Assembly: GCF_014648395.1 (NCBI RefSeq) | Contig: NZ_BMRA01000006.1 | Coordinates: forward strand, 221,100-285,099 | From: Micromonospora fulviviridis | Lineage (GTDB): Bacteria; Actinomycetota; Actinomycetes; Mycobacteriales; Micromonosporaceae | Length of the DNA: 64,000 nucleotides | Direction: 5' to 3' | Part shown: one piece after another, positions 1 to 7,493 of the stretch | Layout of the letters: each line of letters starts with the position of its first letter | Position numbering within the stretch: position 1 is the stretch's first letter | Notes under the pieces: generated by a model | The model's database searches: none | Seen by the model: the letters and a program-made list of their open reading frames with translations, nothing else | Told to the model about the DNA's origin: nothing | Translations under genes and position numbers: made by a program

Positions 1-1853
1 GCCGACTGCCAGTAGAACGCCTCGTCACCCAGCGGCGGACGCGGCGTGGTGATCCGCCCGTCCGCGATGTAGGCGCCCGGCTGCCAGAACAGCTGGCCGC
101 CGTTGGAGTGCACCGACATCATGAACTTGATGTTCGAGTACTTCTCGACCAGCCAGATGATGTTCTTCGACTCAGGCTCCGACAGCTTCTCCGGTCCCTG
201 GTAGGTGTCGCTGACGCAGCTGTTCGACCCGCCCGAGTAGCCGTCGTGAGCCGACCCGACCCGATAGTTCCGGTTCAGGTCGACGCCCCAGGAGTTGCGC
301 CGGGCCGGATCGGCGTTGTCGTCCGCGCAGTGGTTCGTCATGTTCCGACGCTGTGAGGCGAAGTTGTAGAAGCTGTAGTTCGCCCCGTCGGGGTTGTTGG
401 ACAGGATGAAGAAGACGTCGGTGTTGTCGACGATCTTCTTCGTCTCCCAGTCGGACTTGTAGTTGTGCACCAGACGCTCGGCCGACTCCAGGCTGGTCGT
501 CGCGGGCACCCATTCGCGGGCGTGGTCCTGCGCCTGGATCAGCACACCCGGGTTCCTGCCGTCGCGGTGCTTGCCGATCCGCAGGACGGGGATCGTGGCC
601 GGACCACGCGGCACCTCGCCCTCCGGCGCGCCGACGCGCTTCTGGTCGAGGAAGTCGGTCAGCGCGACCGGGCCGGAGGTCGCCGCGACGATGCCGGTGC
701 CCGCGTTGGTGCGATACGGGTGCGCCCGGTCGATCAGGCCCTGGGACTGGCTCTCCAGTGCCGCCGCCACCTGTGCGGCCGTACTCGCCAGCCCACCGGA
801 AGCGTCCTTCGCGAGGAGGACGCGGACCGCCTTGCCCGCAACCTCGACCCCGAGCGGCAGGTTCGCCCCCGGCCGGTTCACGAACTCGACGGTGATGTCG
901 TTGCCGCCCTCGTGGCCCCATGCCGCCGAGCTGACGACGACAGCACCCTGCCCCGTGCCGCCGATCGTGGCCTGCGCCTTCCGCTGGTAGCCGTTCGTCT
1001 TGTTCGGCAGGTAGACGATCTCGGCGATGTCCGGGTACTGGCGGGCGATCTCCTCGGCGCGGCTGAAGAGCTGCTGCGGGTGTCGGTAACCGTCGACGAA
1101 GTCCCACTTGTAGGCGGGGTTCGCCGTCAGCGGCGGCGCGCCGTCCTCGAGCCAGTTGGAGACGTAGCCGGTGGCGACGCCCCCCGTCGAGCTCGTGACC
1201 CGGATCTGGCTCGGGCGGGCGTCGAGCTTGAACAGGTTCCGGTGGAACATGTACTGGCCGGAATCGACGAACCGGCTCATTGTCCGGGCAGAGCCGAACG
1301 AGGTGCCCGAGCCCGAGTCGTTCTCGAGCTGCATCGTGACGATCGGATTCGTCTGCGCCCCTTCGGTGGTCCGCGCCTCGACGTAGAGGAAGCCCTGGCC
1401 CTTCGTCGTGAACCAGTCGGCACGGGCGATCCGTACCGTCTCCTCGTGAGCGAGCGGCTGGACGGCCTGCGCGCGGATTGCCTGGAGGCCGCCGTCGGCC
1501 TCCTCGCTCCAGGCGAAGCCCTCGCCGTCGCCGAGGATTTCGACGCCCAGCGCCTCGAGTTCGGCGACCTGCTCGGCGGTCGCCACCGCCTCGCCTTCGA
1601 TGCCGGTCGGTACCCGCCTGAGACCGTGTTCGAGGTCGAAGCCGGCGGCGACCACCTTGTCCAGCATGTCGGCGCCGGTCAGATGGATGCGGACGAGGCG
1701 TGCGGCCTCCGGAACCTCGAGGCCGGATCGTCCTGAGCCTGCCATGGCTGCCGACCCGGCGGGATCCGCCCCCGCGGGCCCGGTTGCCATGAGGACGCTT
1801 GCCACCAGGGTGGGCACCGCGAAAAGCGCAATGCGTCGTCGTATGTGTCGCAT
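1..1853 (-). CDS. Secreted M14 zinc carboxypeptidase, 3' end outside window
   Basis: A secreted metallocarboxypeptidase that would trim C-terminal residues from extracellular peptides. The start is ATG at 1853, preceded by a strong GGAGGGGAG ribosome site. Residues 1-30 form a signal peptide (MRHIRRR, hydrophobic core, GPAGADP). A long region of about 400 residues precedes the M14 domain. Zinc ligands H444 and E447 sit in DHAREW, and H582 in SVHSNGG is the likely third ligand. The catalytic glutamate and C-terminus should lie beyond the left edge, since 617 codons are open here. The gene is single and faces away from its neighbour. Family call is firm; substrate specificity cannot be read. 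Confidence 0.9.
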   Translation of the reverse strand, partial: MRHIRRRIALFAVPTLVASVLMATGPAGADPAGSAAMAGSGRSGLEVPEAARLVRIHLTGADMLDKVVAAGFDLEHGLRRVPTGIEGEAVATAEQVAELEALGVEILGDGEGFAWSEEADGGLQAIRAQAVQPLAHEETVRIARADWFTTKGQGFLYVEARTTEGAQTNPIVTMQLENDSGSGTSFGSARTMSRFVDSGQYMFHRNLFKLDARPSQIRVTSSTGGVATGYVSNWLEDGAPPLTANPAYKWDFVDGYRHPQQLFSRAEEIARQYPDIAEIVYLPNKTNGYQRKAQATIGGTGQGAVVVSSAAWGHEGGNDITVEFVNRPGANLPLGVEVAGKAVRVLLAKDASGGLASTAAQVAAALESQSQGLIDRAHPYRTNAGTGIVAATSGPVALTDFLDQKRVGAPEGEVPRGPATIPVLRIGKHRDGRNPGVLIQAQDHAREWVPATTSLESAERLVHNYKSDWETKKIVDNTDVFFILSNNPDGANYSFYNFASQRRNMTNHCADDNADPARRNSWGVDLNRNYRVGSAHDGYSGGSNSCVSDTYQGPEKLSEPESKNIIWLVEKYSNIKFMMSVHSNGGQLFWQPGAYIADGRITTPRPPLGDEAFYWQS

Positions 1854-1892
1854 TCTCCCCTCCTTCTGCTTGCGACGTGCGGTTGACGTGGT

Positions 1893-1921
1893 GGCCGGCC
1901 CGGCTGCGGGTCGGGCCGGCC
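1893..1921. repeat. 10-bp-arm inverted repeat in the 5' leader of the M14 gene
   Basis: Arms GGCCGGCCCG (1893-1902) and its exact complement (1912-1921) enclose a 9-nt loop, 40 bases upstream of the carboxypeptidase start. It could be an mRNA leader hairpin or a chance GC-rich palindrome. The rest of 1854-2108 shows no gene and no convincing promoter. Confidence 0.4.
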
Positions 1922-2108
1922 ATCCGCGACGGCCGTGCCGAGCTCGCGCAGGGTCGGCCCGTGGGCGACGGTGGTCGCCGCCGTAACGGGTTCGGGGAGG
2001 ACCGTGAGAGAGCTGGGTGCGCTGAGCGTATGCAGCTTCTTCGCTTCGAAGGATTGGCCGAACTGGATTTGAGCATTACTTGAGGCGCAGCTGGGTGCAT
2101 GTCCACCT

Positions 2109-2142
2109 CCGTCAGGCGCACCGATCCCGGTGCGCCTGACGG
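2109..2142. terminator. Perfect 15-bp-arm hairpin with tetraloop
   Basis: Fifteen-base arms (CCGTCAGGCGCACCG and its complement) around the loop ATCC. No T-run follows on either strand. It lies about 150 bases after the DUF1275 stop and could end that transcript, but it also sits exactly at the broken edge of a hydrolase relic. Confidence 0.5.
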
Positions 2143-2275
2143 CCGTAGTCGACCGCGACGACAGTCGCCGCCGCGAGCCGCCGCGCCTGCGCGTCATGCG
2201 TGTCGAGATCTCCCAGCACGAACCGCCGCCCTCGGAAGTAGACGACCACAGGTGCACCGTGCTGCCCGGGTCCGG
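2141..2275 (-). pseudogene. Relic of an HSL-type alpha/beta hydrolase
   Basis: Reading the minus strand in one frame gives GAPVVVYFRGRRFVLGDLD, then THDAQARRLAAATVVAVDY. This matches the oxyanion-hole block of hormone-sensitive-lipase-type hydrolases, normally PVVVYxHGGGFVLGDLDTHD...VVAVDYRLAPEH. The HGGG motif has decayed to RGRR, a few residues are lost before VVAVDY, and homology stops at the hairpin at 2109-2142. No start codon, nucleophile elbow or remaining domain is present, so it is a fragment. The assignment rests on recognising the motif by eye. Confidence 0.65.
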
Positions 2276-2289
2276 AGACATTGCCTCGG

Positions 2290-3033
2290 TCACAGATCGG
2301 GCCCGGGCCTGATCGCCGTGACGGCCGCGGCGAGGACGATGCCGAGGCTCCCCAGTTGCACCAGGGGAGCCCACATCGGGGCGCGTACCGTGAGCAGCCC
2401 GCCGAGCGCCGCGCCTGCGATCAGCCCCAGGAGGGTGAAGACGCTCTGCGCGACGTCACGCAGTCGGTGTCCGGAGGTGAGCCGTGCGATCACGGTGGTG
2501 AGCGTTCCGGTGAGATAGGTGGTCGACAGCCCCGCCACCCCGAAGCGCTGTACCGTGCTGCTCTGGATGCCGAGCGCGAGCGCGTTGAGCACCAGCAACG
2601 ACAGTTGCAGCTGTCCGGAGGGGTGACCCCCGCTCCACCACCAGCCCACCGCGTAGCCGGTGAGCACCCCGCCCTCGACGACCAGCGCGCGGGTCACCGC
2701 TGGGGGCCAGACCGGATCCCCGGACCTCGGGGCGCCGGCGATGCGTGTGCCGAGCGAGCAGCCGAGGATGAAACAGACGATCGCCGCCCCGGTGTGCAGG
2801 GCCAGCGCACCGTCGGCCCCGGCCAGGGCGACGCCGAGCAGGACCATGTTGCCGGTCATCACGCTGGTGAAGGCTCCGCCCAGCGCCAGAAACCCGATGG
2901 CGTCGGTGGCTCCGCTGTTCACCGCCAGTACGACGGCCAGCCCCTCCCGCCACCGACGCTGCTGGTGGCTGCTCCGCGCCGCTGGCGGCGTCCACCTGAA
3001 TCGGCGCGGATGCGCGCTGTTGATCGTCGGCAT
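2290..3033 (-). CDS. DUF1275 (YoaK-like) membrane protein
   Basis: An integral membrane protein of the DUF1275/YoaK family, function not established. The chosen ATG at 3033 gives 247 residues, matching the family length; upstream in-frame sequence is arginine/serine-rich and does not look coding. After a short basic N-terminus come about six hydrophobic segments. Family hallmarks are visible: SGATDAIGFLALGGAFTSVMTGNMVLLG near the first helices and LSTTYLTGTLTTVIARL near the middle. It is transcribed alone, divergently from the HDO operon, with 193 bases between them. Confidence 0.85.
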   Translation of the reverse strand: MPTINSAHPRRFRWTPPAARSSHQQRRWREGLAVVLAVNSGATDAIGFLALGGAFTSVMTGNMVLLGVALAGADGALALHTGAAIVCFILGCSLGTRIAGAPRSGDPVWPPAVTRALVVEGGVLTGYAVGWWWSGGHPSGQLQLSLLVLNALALGIQSSTVQRFGVAGLSTTYLTGTLTTVIARLTSGHRLRDVAQSVFTLLGLIAGAALGGLLTVRAPMWAPLVQLGSLGIVLAAAVTAIRPGPDL

Positions 3034-3078
3034 CGGCTCACGATGACAAACCGGCCGACCGAAAAGCCGTGGGCTGTC

Positions 3079-3108
3079 TGCACAGAAGACCACGGCGAAC
3101 GATGTGCA
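3079..3108. promoter_or_regulatory. Paired TGCACA/TGTGCA motifs upstream of the HDO operon (candidate operator)
   Basis: TGCACA (3079-3084) and TGTGCA (3103-3108) form an inverted pair with centres 24 bases apart. The same hexamer recurs in three other intergenic regions of this island, so it may be a PucR site. A TTGACC box follows at 3111-3116. Inference from recurrence only. Confidence 0.35.
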
Positions 3109-3226
3109 TCTTGACCGTGGGGCGCTGGTCGTCAGCTCCCTAGCGTTGATGGCACCCCAGGGACTCCCGTGACGCCACGCCGAGCTGCCGGGACCGCACC
3201 GACGCACCACAGAGAGAGGCGACCAG

Positions 3227-3940
3227 ATGACCGAGCTGCTCTCCCGCGACAACTTCCGTGCTGCCCTCGAGGACGCGATCAAGGGCAGGGAGGCCAAGAA
3301 CGCGTCGTTCAGCCAGGCATGGGCCGACGGCAAGCTGCAGCGGCACCACTTCGCGCGCTGGGCAGAGAACCACTACCACTACGTGGGCCCGTTCGCCGAC
3401 TACCTGAGCTACGTCTACGCCAACACCCCCGATACCTGCACGGACGCCAAGGACTTCCTCCTGCAGAACATGTACGAGGAGGAACTGGCCGACATCCGCC
3501 ACACCGACCTGCTGATCCGCTTCGCCGAGGCGTGCGGGACGACACGGGAGCGGATCGAGGACCCGAACAACATGAACGCGGTGACCCGCGGCCTCCAGGC
3601 ATGGTGCTACGCCACCGCCATGCGGGAGCACTTCGCGGTGGCGACCGCGGCGCTGGTCGTCGGCCTCGAGTCCCAGGTGCCGAGCATCTACAAGAAGCAG
3701 ATCGTCCCGCTGCGCGAGGCGTACGGCTTCACCGAGGACGAGATCGAGTTCTTCGACCTGCACATCACCTCCGACGAGGTGCACGGCGAGCGCGGCTACC
3801 AGATCGTCCTGGACCACGCCAACACGCCCGAGCTGCAGCAGCGAGCGCTGCAGTTCGTCCGCTGGGGCGCGGAGATGAGGTTCTCCTACACCAAGGCGCT
3901 CTACGACACCTACGTGGCGCCGGATCTGATCAGCGCCTGA
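3227..3940 (+). CDS. Heme-oxygenase-like diiron oxidase (PqqC/CADD/TenA fold)
   Basis: A 237-residue all-helical enzyme of the iron-containing redox branch of the TenA/PqqC superfamily (HDO). The full six-ligand set known from CADD-type HDOs can be placed: E85 and H92 (E-x6-H in YEEELADIRH), E148 (GLESQ), then H179, D183 and H186 (H-x3-D-x2-H in LHITSDEVH). This supports a diiron oxygenase or oxidase rather than thiaminase. It heads a tight operon with two Rieske ferredoxins and a ferredoxin reductase, which could supply electrons. Start ATG follows AGAGAGGCGACC. Known HDOs cleave C-C bonds or oxidise amines; the substrate here is unknown. Confidence 0.85.
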   Translation: MTELLSRDNFRAALEDAIKGREAKNASFSQAWADGKLQRHHFARWAENHYHYVGPFADYLSYVYANTPDTCTDAKDFLLQNMYEEELADIRHTDLLIRFAEACGTTRERIEDPNNMNAVTRGLQAWCYATAMREHFAVATAALVVGLESQVPSIYKKQIVPLREAYGFTEDEIEFFDLHITSDEVHGERGYQIVLDHANTPELQQRALQFVRWGAEMRFSYTKALYDTYVAPDLISA

Positions 3941-4038
3941 TCGAAGCCGCCGGACGGGTGGGTCCACTGGTTGGCCCACCCTTCCGGCATCTGCGGGCGG
4001 AGATCCGCAAACCGCTTCAGACACGGAGGGAGTCGGGA

Positions 4039-4416
4039 GTGAGCGAGCCTAACCCCGTCGAGTGGGTGCCCGTCGCCGAGCTGTCCGAGCTCGCGCGCCG
4101 CAAGAAGAAGCAGGTGGTTGTCGGCGATACACCGATCGCGCTGTTCCTCGTCAACGGCCGGGTCTTCGCGTTGCACGACGTCTGCGTTCACAAGCAGCGC
4201 TCGCTGAGCAAGGGAACCGTGCTGCACGGGCGGATCATCTGCCCCGGTCACCAGTGGTCCTTCGACCCGGCCACCGGCGAGGCGGCGGACCAGGTTGAAT
4301 GCCAGCCGACGTACGACGTGCGGGTGGAGAACGACAAGGTCTACGTCGACCCGCGACCGCGTCCCGGCCGCGCGGACGCCGGCGCCGCCCCGTACACGAC
4401 CACGGCTGCGGGGTGA
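4039..4416 (+). CDS. Rieske-type [2Fe-2S] ferredoxin
   Basis: A small 125-residue electron carrier. The Rieske cluster motifs are C49-x-H51 (VCVHKQ) and C68-P-G-H71 (CPGHQWSF), which bind a [2Fe-2S] cluster with two cysteines and two histidines. The size and the absence of a catalytic domain mark it as a soluble ferredoxin of the type serving ring-hydroxylating oxygenases. The GTG start at 4039 has a well-placed GGAGGGAG. It ends 7 bases before the reductase start. It probably passes electrons from that reductase to the HDO enzyme (inference). Confidence 0.9.
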   Translation: MSEPNPVEWVPVAELSELARRKKKQVVVGDTPIALFLVNGRVFALHDVCVHKQRSLSKGTVLHGRIICPGHQWSFDPATGEAADQVECQPTYDVRVENDKVYVDPRPRPGRADAGAAPYTTTAAG

Positions 4417-4423
4417 GACGCCG

Positions 4424-5644
4424 ATGATCAGGAGCATCGTCACCATCGGCGCCGGTCAGGCCGCCGCCGTCGCCGCCCGTGCCCTGCGCCGGCGCGGTTT
4501 CGACGGCCGGATCGAGCTGCTCGGTGCGGAACCGGAGGCGCCGTACCAGCGGCCGCCGCTGTCAAAGGAGTACCTCGCCGGCGACGACGACTGCGGCCTG
4601 CACCTCCTGTCGGAGAAGTGGTGCGCGGCGAACGACGTGCACCTGCGGCTCGGCCAGCCGGCCGTCCGGATCCGCCCGGAGCGCGGGCTGATCGAGCTGG
4701 CCGACGGCACGGAGGTCGCCGCCGACGCCGTCCTCGTCGCCACCGGCGGAAGCCCACGCCGCCTGCCCGGCGTCGAGGGCGAGCGCATCCACTACCTGCG
4801 CACCCTGCGCGACGCGGACCGCCTCCGCGCCCAGCTCCGTCCGGGCGTACACGTGATCGTCATCGGCGCCGGTTTCATCGGCGCCGAAGTCGCCGCCACC
4901 AGCCGTGGCAAAGGCGCCGACGTCACTGTGGTGGAGACGCTCGACGTGCCGCTGCAGCGCGTACTCGGACGCGACATCGGCGCCACCTGCGCGGCGATCC
5001 ATCGTCGTGAGGGCGTCACGCTGCGGCTGGGGGAGTCCGTCGAGTCCGTCGTCGAGACACCGACCGGCGTCGTCGTCACCACCAGCGGCGGGCGCATCGA
5101 AGGCGACCTGGTGGTGGTGGGCATCGGCATCACGCCGAACACGACCGTGGCCGAGCAGTCCGGCCTCGCCGTCGACAACGGGATCCTCGTGGACGAGTAC
5201 TGCCGGACCGTGGTGTCGAACGTGTACGCCGCCGGCGACGTGGCCAACCACTGGCATCCGCTCTTCGGAGAGCGGATCCGGGTCGAGCACTTCGACAACG
5301 CGAGCCGGCAGGCGACCGCTGCCGCCAACAACATGATCGGCCGGATCACGCCGTACGCCGACCCGCACTGGTTCTGGTCGGACCAGTACGACCGCAACCT
5401 GCAGTACACCGGCCACGCGCCGGTCTGGGACGAGCTGGTCGTGCGCGGCTCGGTCGAAGAGTGCGACTTCTCGGCGTTCTATCTGCGAGACGGCCTGGTG
5501 CGGGCGGCCTTCGCGATCGACCGCGGCGCGGACGTCCTCGTCGCCAAGGAGCTGATCGCCGGGCGGGTCAGCGTCGATGCCCACATCCTCGCCGACGAGG
5601 ACGTGGACCTGTCCGAGCTGACGGCGTTGGAGGAGCAACTGTGA
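4424..5644 (+). CDS. FAD-dependent ferredoxin reductase
   Basis: A 406-residue pyridine-nucleotide-disulfide-fold reductase resembling ferredoxin reductases of oxygenase systems. It has an N-terminal FAD site (TIGAGQAAAVAARAL), a central NAD(P)H site (VIVIGAGFIGAEVAA), an ATG motif (VATGGSPR) and the FAD-binding YAAGDVAN near residue 270. The ATG at 4424 is preferred because the upstream in-frame residues overlap the Rieske gene. Its last bases overlap the aldehyde dehydrogenase start (GTGA), implying coupled translation. It likely reduces the neighbouring Rieske proteins with NAD(P)H. Confidence 0.88.
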   Translation: MIRSIVTIGAGQAAAVAARALRRRGFDGRIELLGAEPEAPYQRPPLSKEYLAGDDDCGLHLLSEKWCAANDVHLRLGQPAVRIRPERGLIELADGTEVAADAVLVATGGSPRRLPGVEGERIHYLRTLRDADRLRAQLRPGVHVIVIGAGFIGAEVAATSRGKGADVTVVETLDVPLQRVLGRDIGATCAAIHRREGVTLRLGESVESVVETPTGVVVTTSGGRIEGDLVVVGIGITPNTTVAEQSGLAVDNGILVDEYCRTVVSNVYAAGDVANHWHPLFGERIRVEHFDNASRQATAAANNMIGRITPYADPHWFWSDQYDRNLQYTGHAPVWDELVVRGSVEECDFSAFYLRDGLVRAAFAIDRGADVLVAKELIAGRVSVDAHILADEDVDLSELTALEEQL

Positions 5645-7077
5645 AGGGCAACTTCATCGGTGGCGAGTGGGTGGGGTCGGCCAGCGGGCGCAGCCGCGAG
5701 CGGCGGAACCCGGCTGACGAGCGCGAGGTCGTCGCGGTCTTCCCGGATTCGGATGCGAAGGACGCGCACGATGCGGTTTCCGTGGTAGCGGGCGGCTACC
5801 GGGAGTGGGCGGAGCGCGGCCCGGAGGCGCGGGCCGCGGTCCTGCACCGGGCCGCGGACATCCTCGCCGCCCGTGCCGACGACCTCGCCCGGGAGCTGGT
5901 CCGCGAGGAGGGCAAGACGCTCACCGAGGCGCTCACCGAGACCCGTCGGACCCCGTCGAACCTCCGGTTCTACGCAGGTGAGGCACTGCGCGTCGCGGGC
6001 CGCACGTACGCCACGGGCGACGGCAGCCTCGTCTACACCTCCCGGGAACCCGTCGGGGTCGTCGTGGCCGTCACCCCGTGGAACTTTCCGCTGAACATTC
6101 CGTCCCGCAAGCTCGGCCCCGCGTTGGCGGCAGGCAACGGGGTGGTGTTCAAACCGAGCGAGGTGACCCCGTTGAGCGGCCAGCGGCTGGTCGAGGCGTT
6201 GCTCGAGGCGGGCGTCCCGGCCGGTGCGCTCGCCCTCGTGCAGGGCGGCGGCGAGGCCGGCGCGGCACTGGTCGCGGATCCGCGGGTGGGTGCGGTGACC
6301 TTCACCGGCTCGTACGACGTCGGAGCGGCCATCCACCGCGCGGTCGGACCCAGCCAGCGCTGCCAGTTGGAGATGGGCGGCAAGAACCCGGTGATCGTGC
6401 TGGAGGACGCCGACCTGGACCGGGCGGCCGACATCGTGGTCCGCGGGGCGTTCGGCCTCAGCGGCCAGGCTTGCACCGGCACCAGCCGACTGATCGTCCA
6501 CGAGGCCGTGCACGATGCGCTGGTCGAGCGGATCGTCAACCTCGCCCGCGCCCGCCGGGTGGGCAACGGTCTCTCCGACGGCGTGCAGATGGGCCCCCTC
6601 GCCACCCGTGCCCAACTGGACAAGACCCGGCACTACTTGGACCTCGCGGCGACCGCCGACGCCGTTCTCCGCGCCGGCGACGAGCCGCTCGAGCCCGGCC
6701 TGGAACACGGCAACTTCGTCCGCCCGGCGGTCTTCACCGACGTCGACCGGTCGTCGCCGCTGGCACAGGAGGAGATCTTCGGGCCGGTCCTGGCCGTGCT
6801 GCGCGTCGGCTCCTTCGACGACGCGATCAGCGTCGCCAACGACTCGGCGTACGGCTTGTCGGCCGGGATCGTCACCCGCGACCTGGGCCGCGCGTTCGAC
6901 TTCGCCCGTCGGGTCGACAGCGGCCTGGTGAAGGTCAACCAGCCCACCACGGGCATGGCGATGAACGCCCCGTTCGGCGGGTTGAAGAACTCCAGCACGC
7001 AGACGTTCAAGGAACAGGCAGGGGAGACGATGATGCACTTCTACACCGTCGACAAGACCGTGTACGTGGCCTCATGA
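5641..7077 (+). CDS. NAD(P)-dependent aldehyde dehydrogenase
   Basis: A 478-residue ALDH superfamily enzyme that oxidises an aldehyde to a carboxylic acid. Catalytic C278 lies in SGQACTGTSR and general-base E244 in LEMGGKNP; the NAD-site VTPWNFPLN and the C-terminal EEIFGPVLAV block are intact. GTG at 5641 overlaps the reductase stop by four bases, and its own stop overlaps the next gene as ATGA. In this operon it would act on an aldehyde produced by the oxidase. The ALDH plus RidA pairing resembles 2-aminomuconic semialdehyde processing in aminophenol pathways, which is only an analogy. Confidence 0.92.
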   Translation: MKGNFIGGEWVGSASGRSRERRNPADEREVVAVFPDSDAKDAHDAVSVVAGGYREWAERGPEARAAVLHRAADILAARADDLARELVREEGKTLTEALTETRRTPSNLRFYAGEALRVAGRTYATGDGSLVYTSREPVGVVVAVTPWNFPLNIPSRKLGPALAAGNGVVFKPSEVTPLSGQRLVEALLEAGVPAGALALVQGGGEAGAALVADPRVGAVTFTGSYDVGAAIHRAVGPSQRCQLEMGGKNPVIVLEDADLDRAADIVVRGAFGLSGQACTGTSRLIVHEAVHDALVERIVNLARARRVGNGLSDGVQMGPLATRAQLDKTRHYLDLAATADAVLRAGDEPLEPGLEHGNFVRPAVFTDVDRSSPLAQEEIFGPVLAVLRVGSFDDAISVANDSAYGLSAGIVTRDLGRAFDFARRVDSGLVKVNQPTTGMAMNAPFGGLKNSSTQTFKEQAGETMMHFYTVDKTVYVAS

Positions 7078-7493
7078 GCGCGTCCGAGGTCATCGGCACC
7101 GCGGACGCCGGCGGCGACCCGGGCGACGTCCGATTCGTCCGCGTCGCCCGCTCCGGTCAGGTGCCCGACGGGTACGTCCGCCGCTTCTACGCCGACAGCC
7201 TGGAGCTGTGCGTCGCGCGCTCCGAGGGCAAGGCGTACGCGACGTCGAACTACTGCACGCATCTGGACTGCCTGCTGTCGTCGGGCAAGCTCGTCGACGA
7301 TGGCATCGGCTGCTCCTGCCACGGCAGCGTCTTCGATCTCGAGACGGGCGAGCCGGTCTGCCCGCCCGCCACCGAACCGATCAAGACCTTCCCCGTACGG
7401 GAAGAGGACGGCGAGATCTACGTGGGCGTGACGCCGGAGGACATCGCGACCGGTGGCCCCCGCCGACGCAAGCCGGTGAGGGGACCGGAGTGA
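7074..7493 (+). CDS. Second Rieske-type [2Fe-2S] ferredoxin
   Basis: A 139-residue Rieske protein distinct from the one at 4039. Cluster motifs are C61-T-H63 (YCTHLDC) and C80-S-C-H83 (CSCHGSVFD). Extra cysteines C66 and C82 beside the ligands recall the disulfide of some Rieske proteins. The N-terminus carries about 20 variable residues, and the C-terminus is basic (RRRKPVRGPE). It overlaps genes on both sides by four bases. Two ferredoxins in one operon suggest either two electron-consuming steps or a ferredoxin dedicated to the diiron oxidase. Confidence 0.88.
   Translation: MSASEVIGTADAGGDPGDVRFVRVARSGQVPDGYVRRFYADSLELCVARSEGKAYATSNYCTHLDCLLSSGKLVDDGIGCSCHGSVFDLETGEPVCPPATEPIKTFPVREEDGEIYVGVTPEDIATGGPRRRKPVRGPE

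Noticed and set aside
172..2121. A 649-codon minus-strand frame over the carboxypeptidase gene
   Set aside because: Arg/Pro/Gly-rich shadow of the true M14 frame; no domain, and the true frame has a signal peptide and zinc motif.
3227..3940. Thiaminase TenA
   Set aside because: The six HDO metal ligands are present and no thiamine genes are nearby; the iron-oxidase branch fits better.
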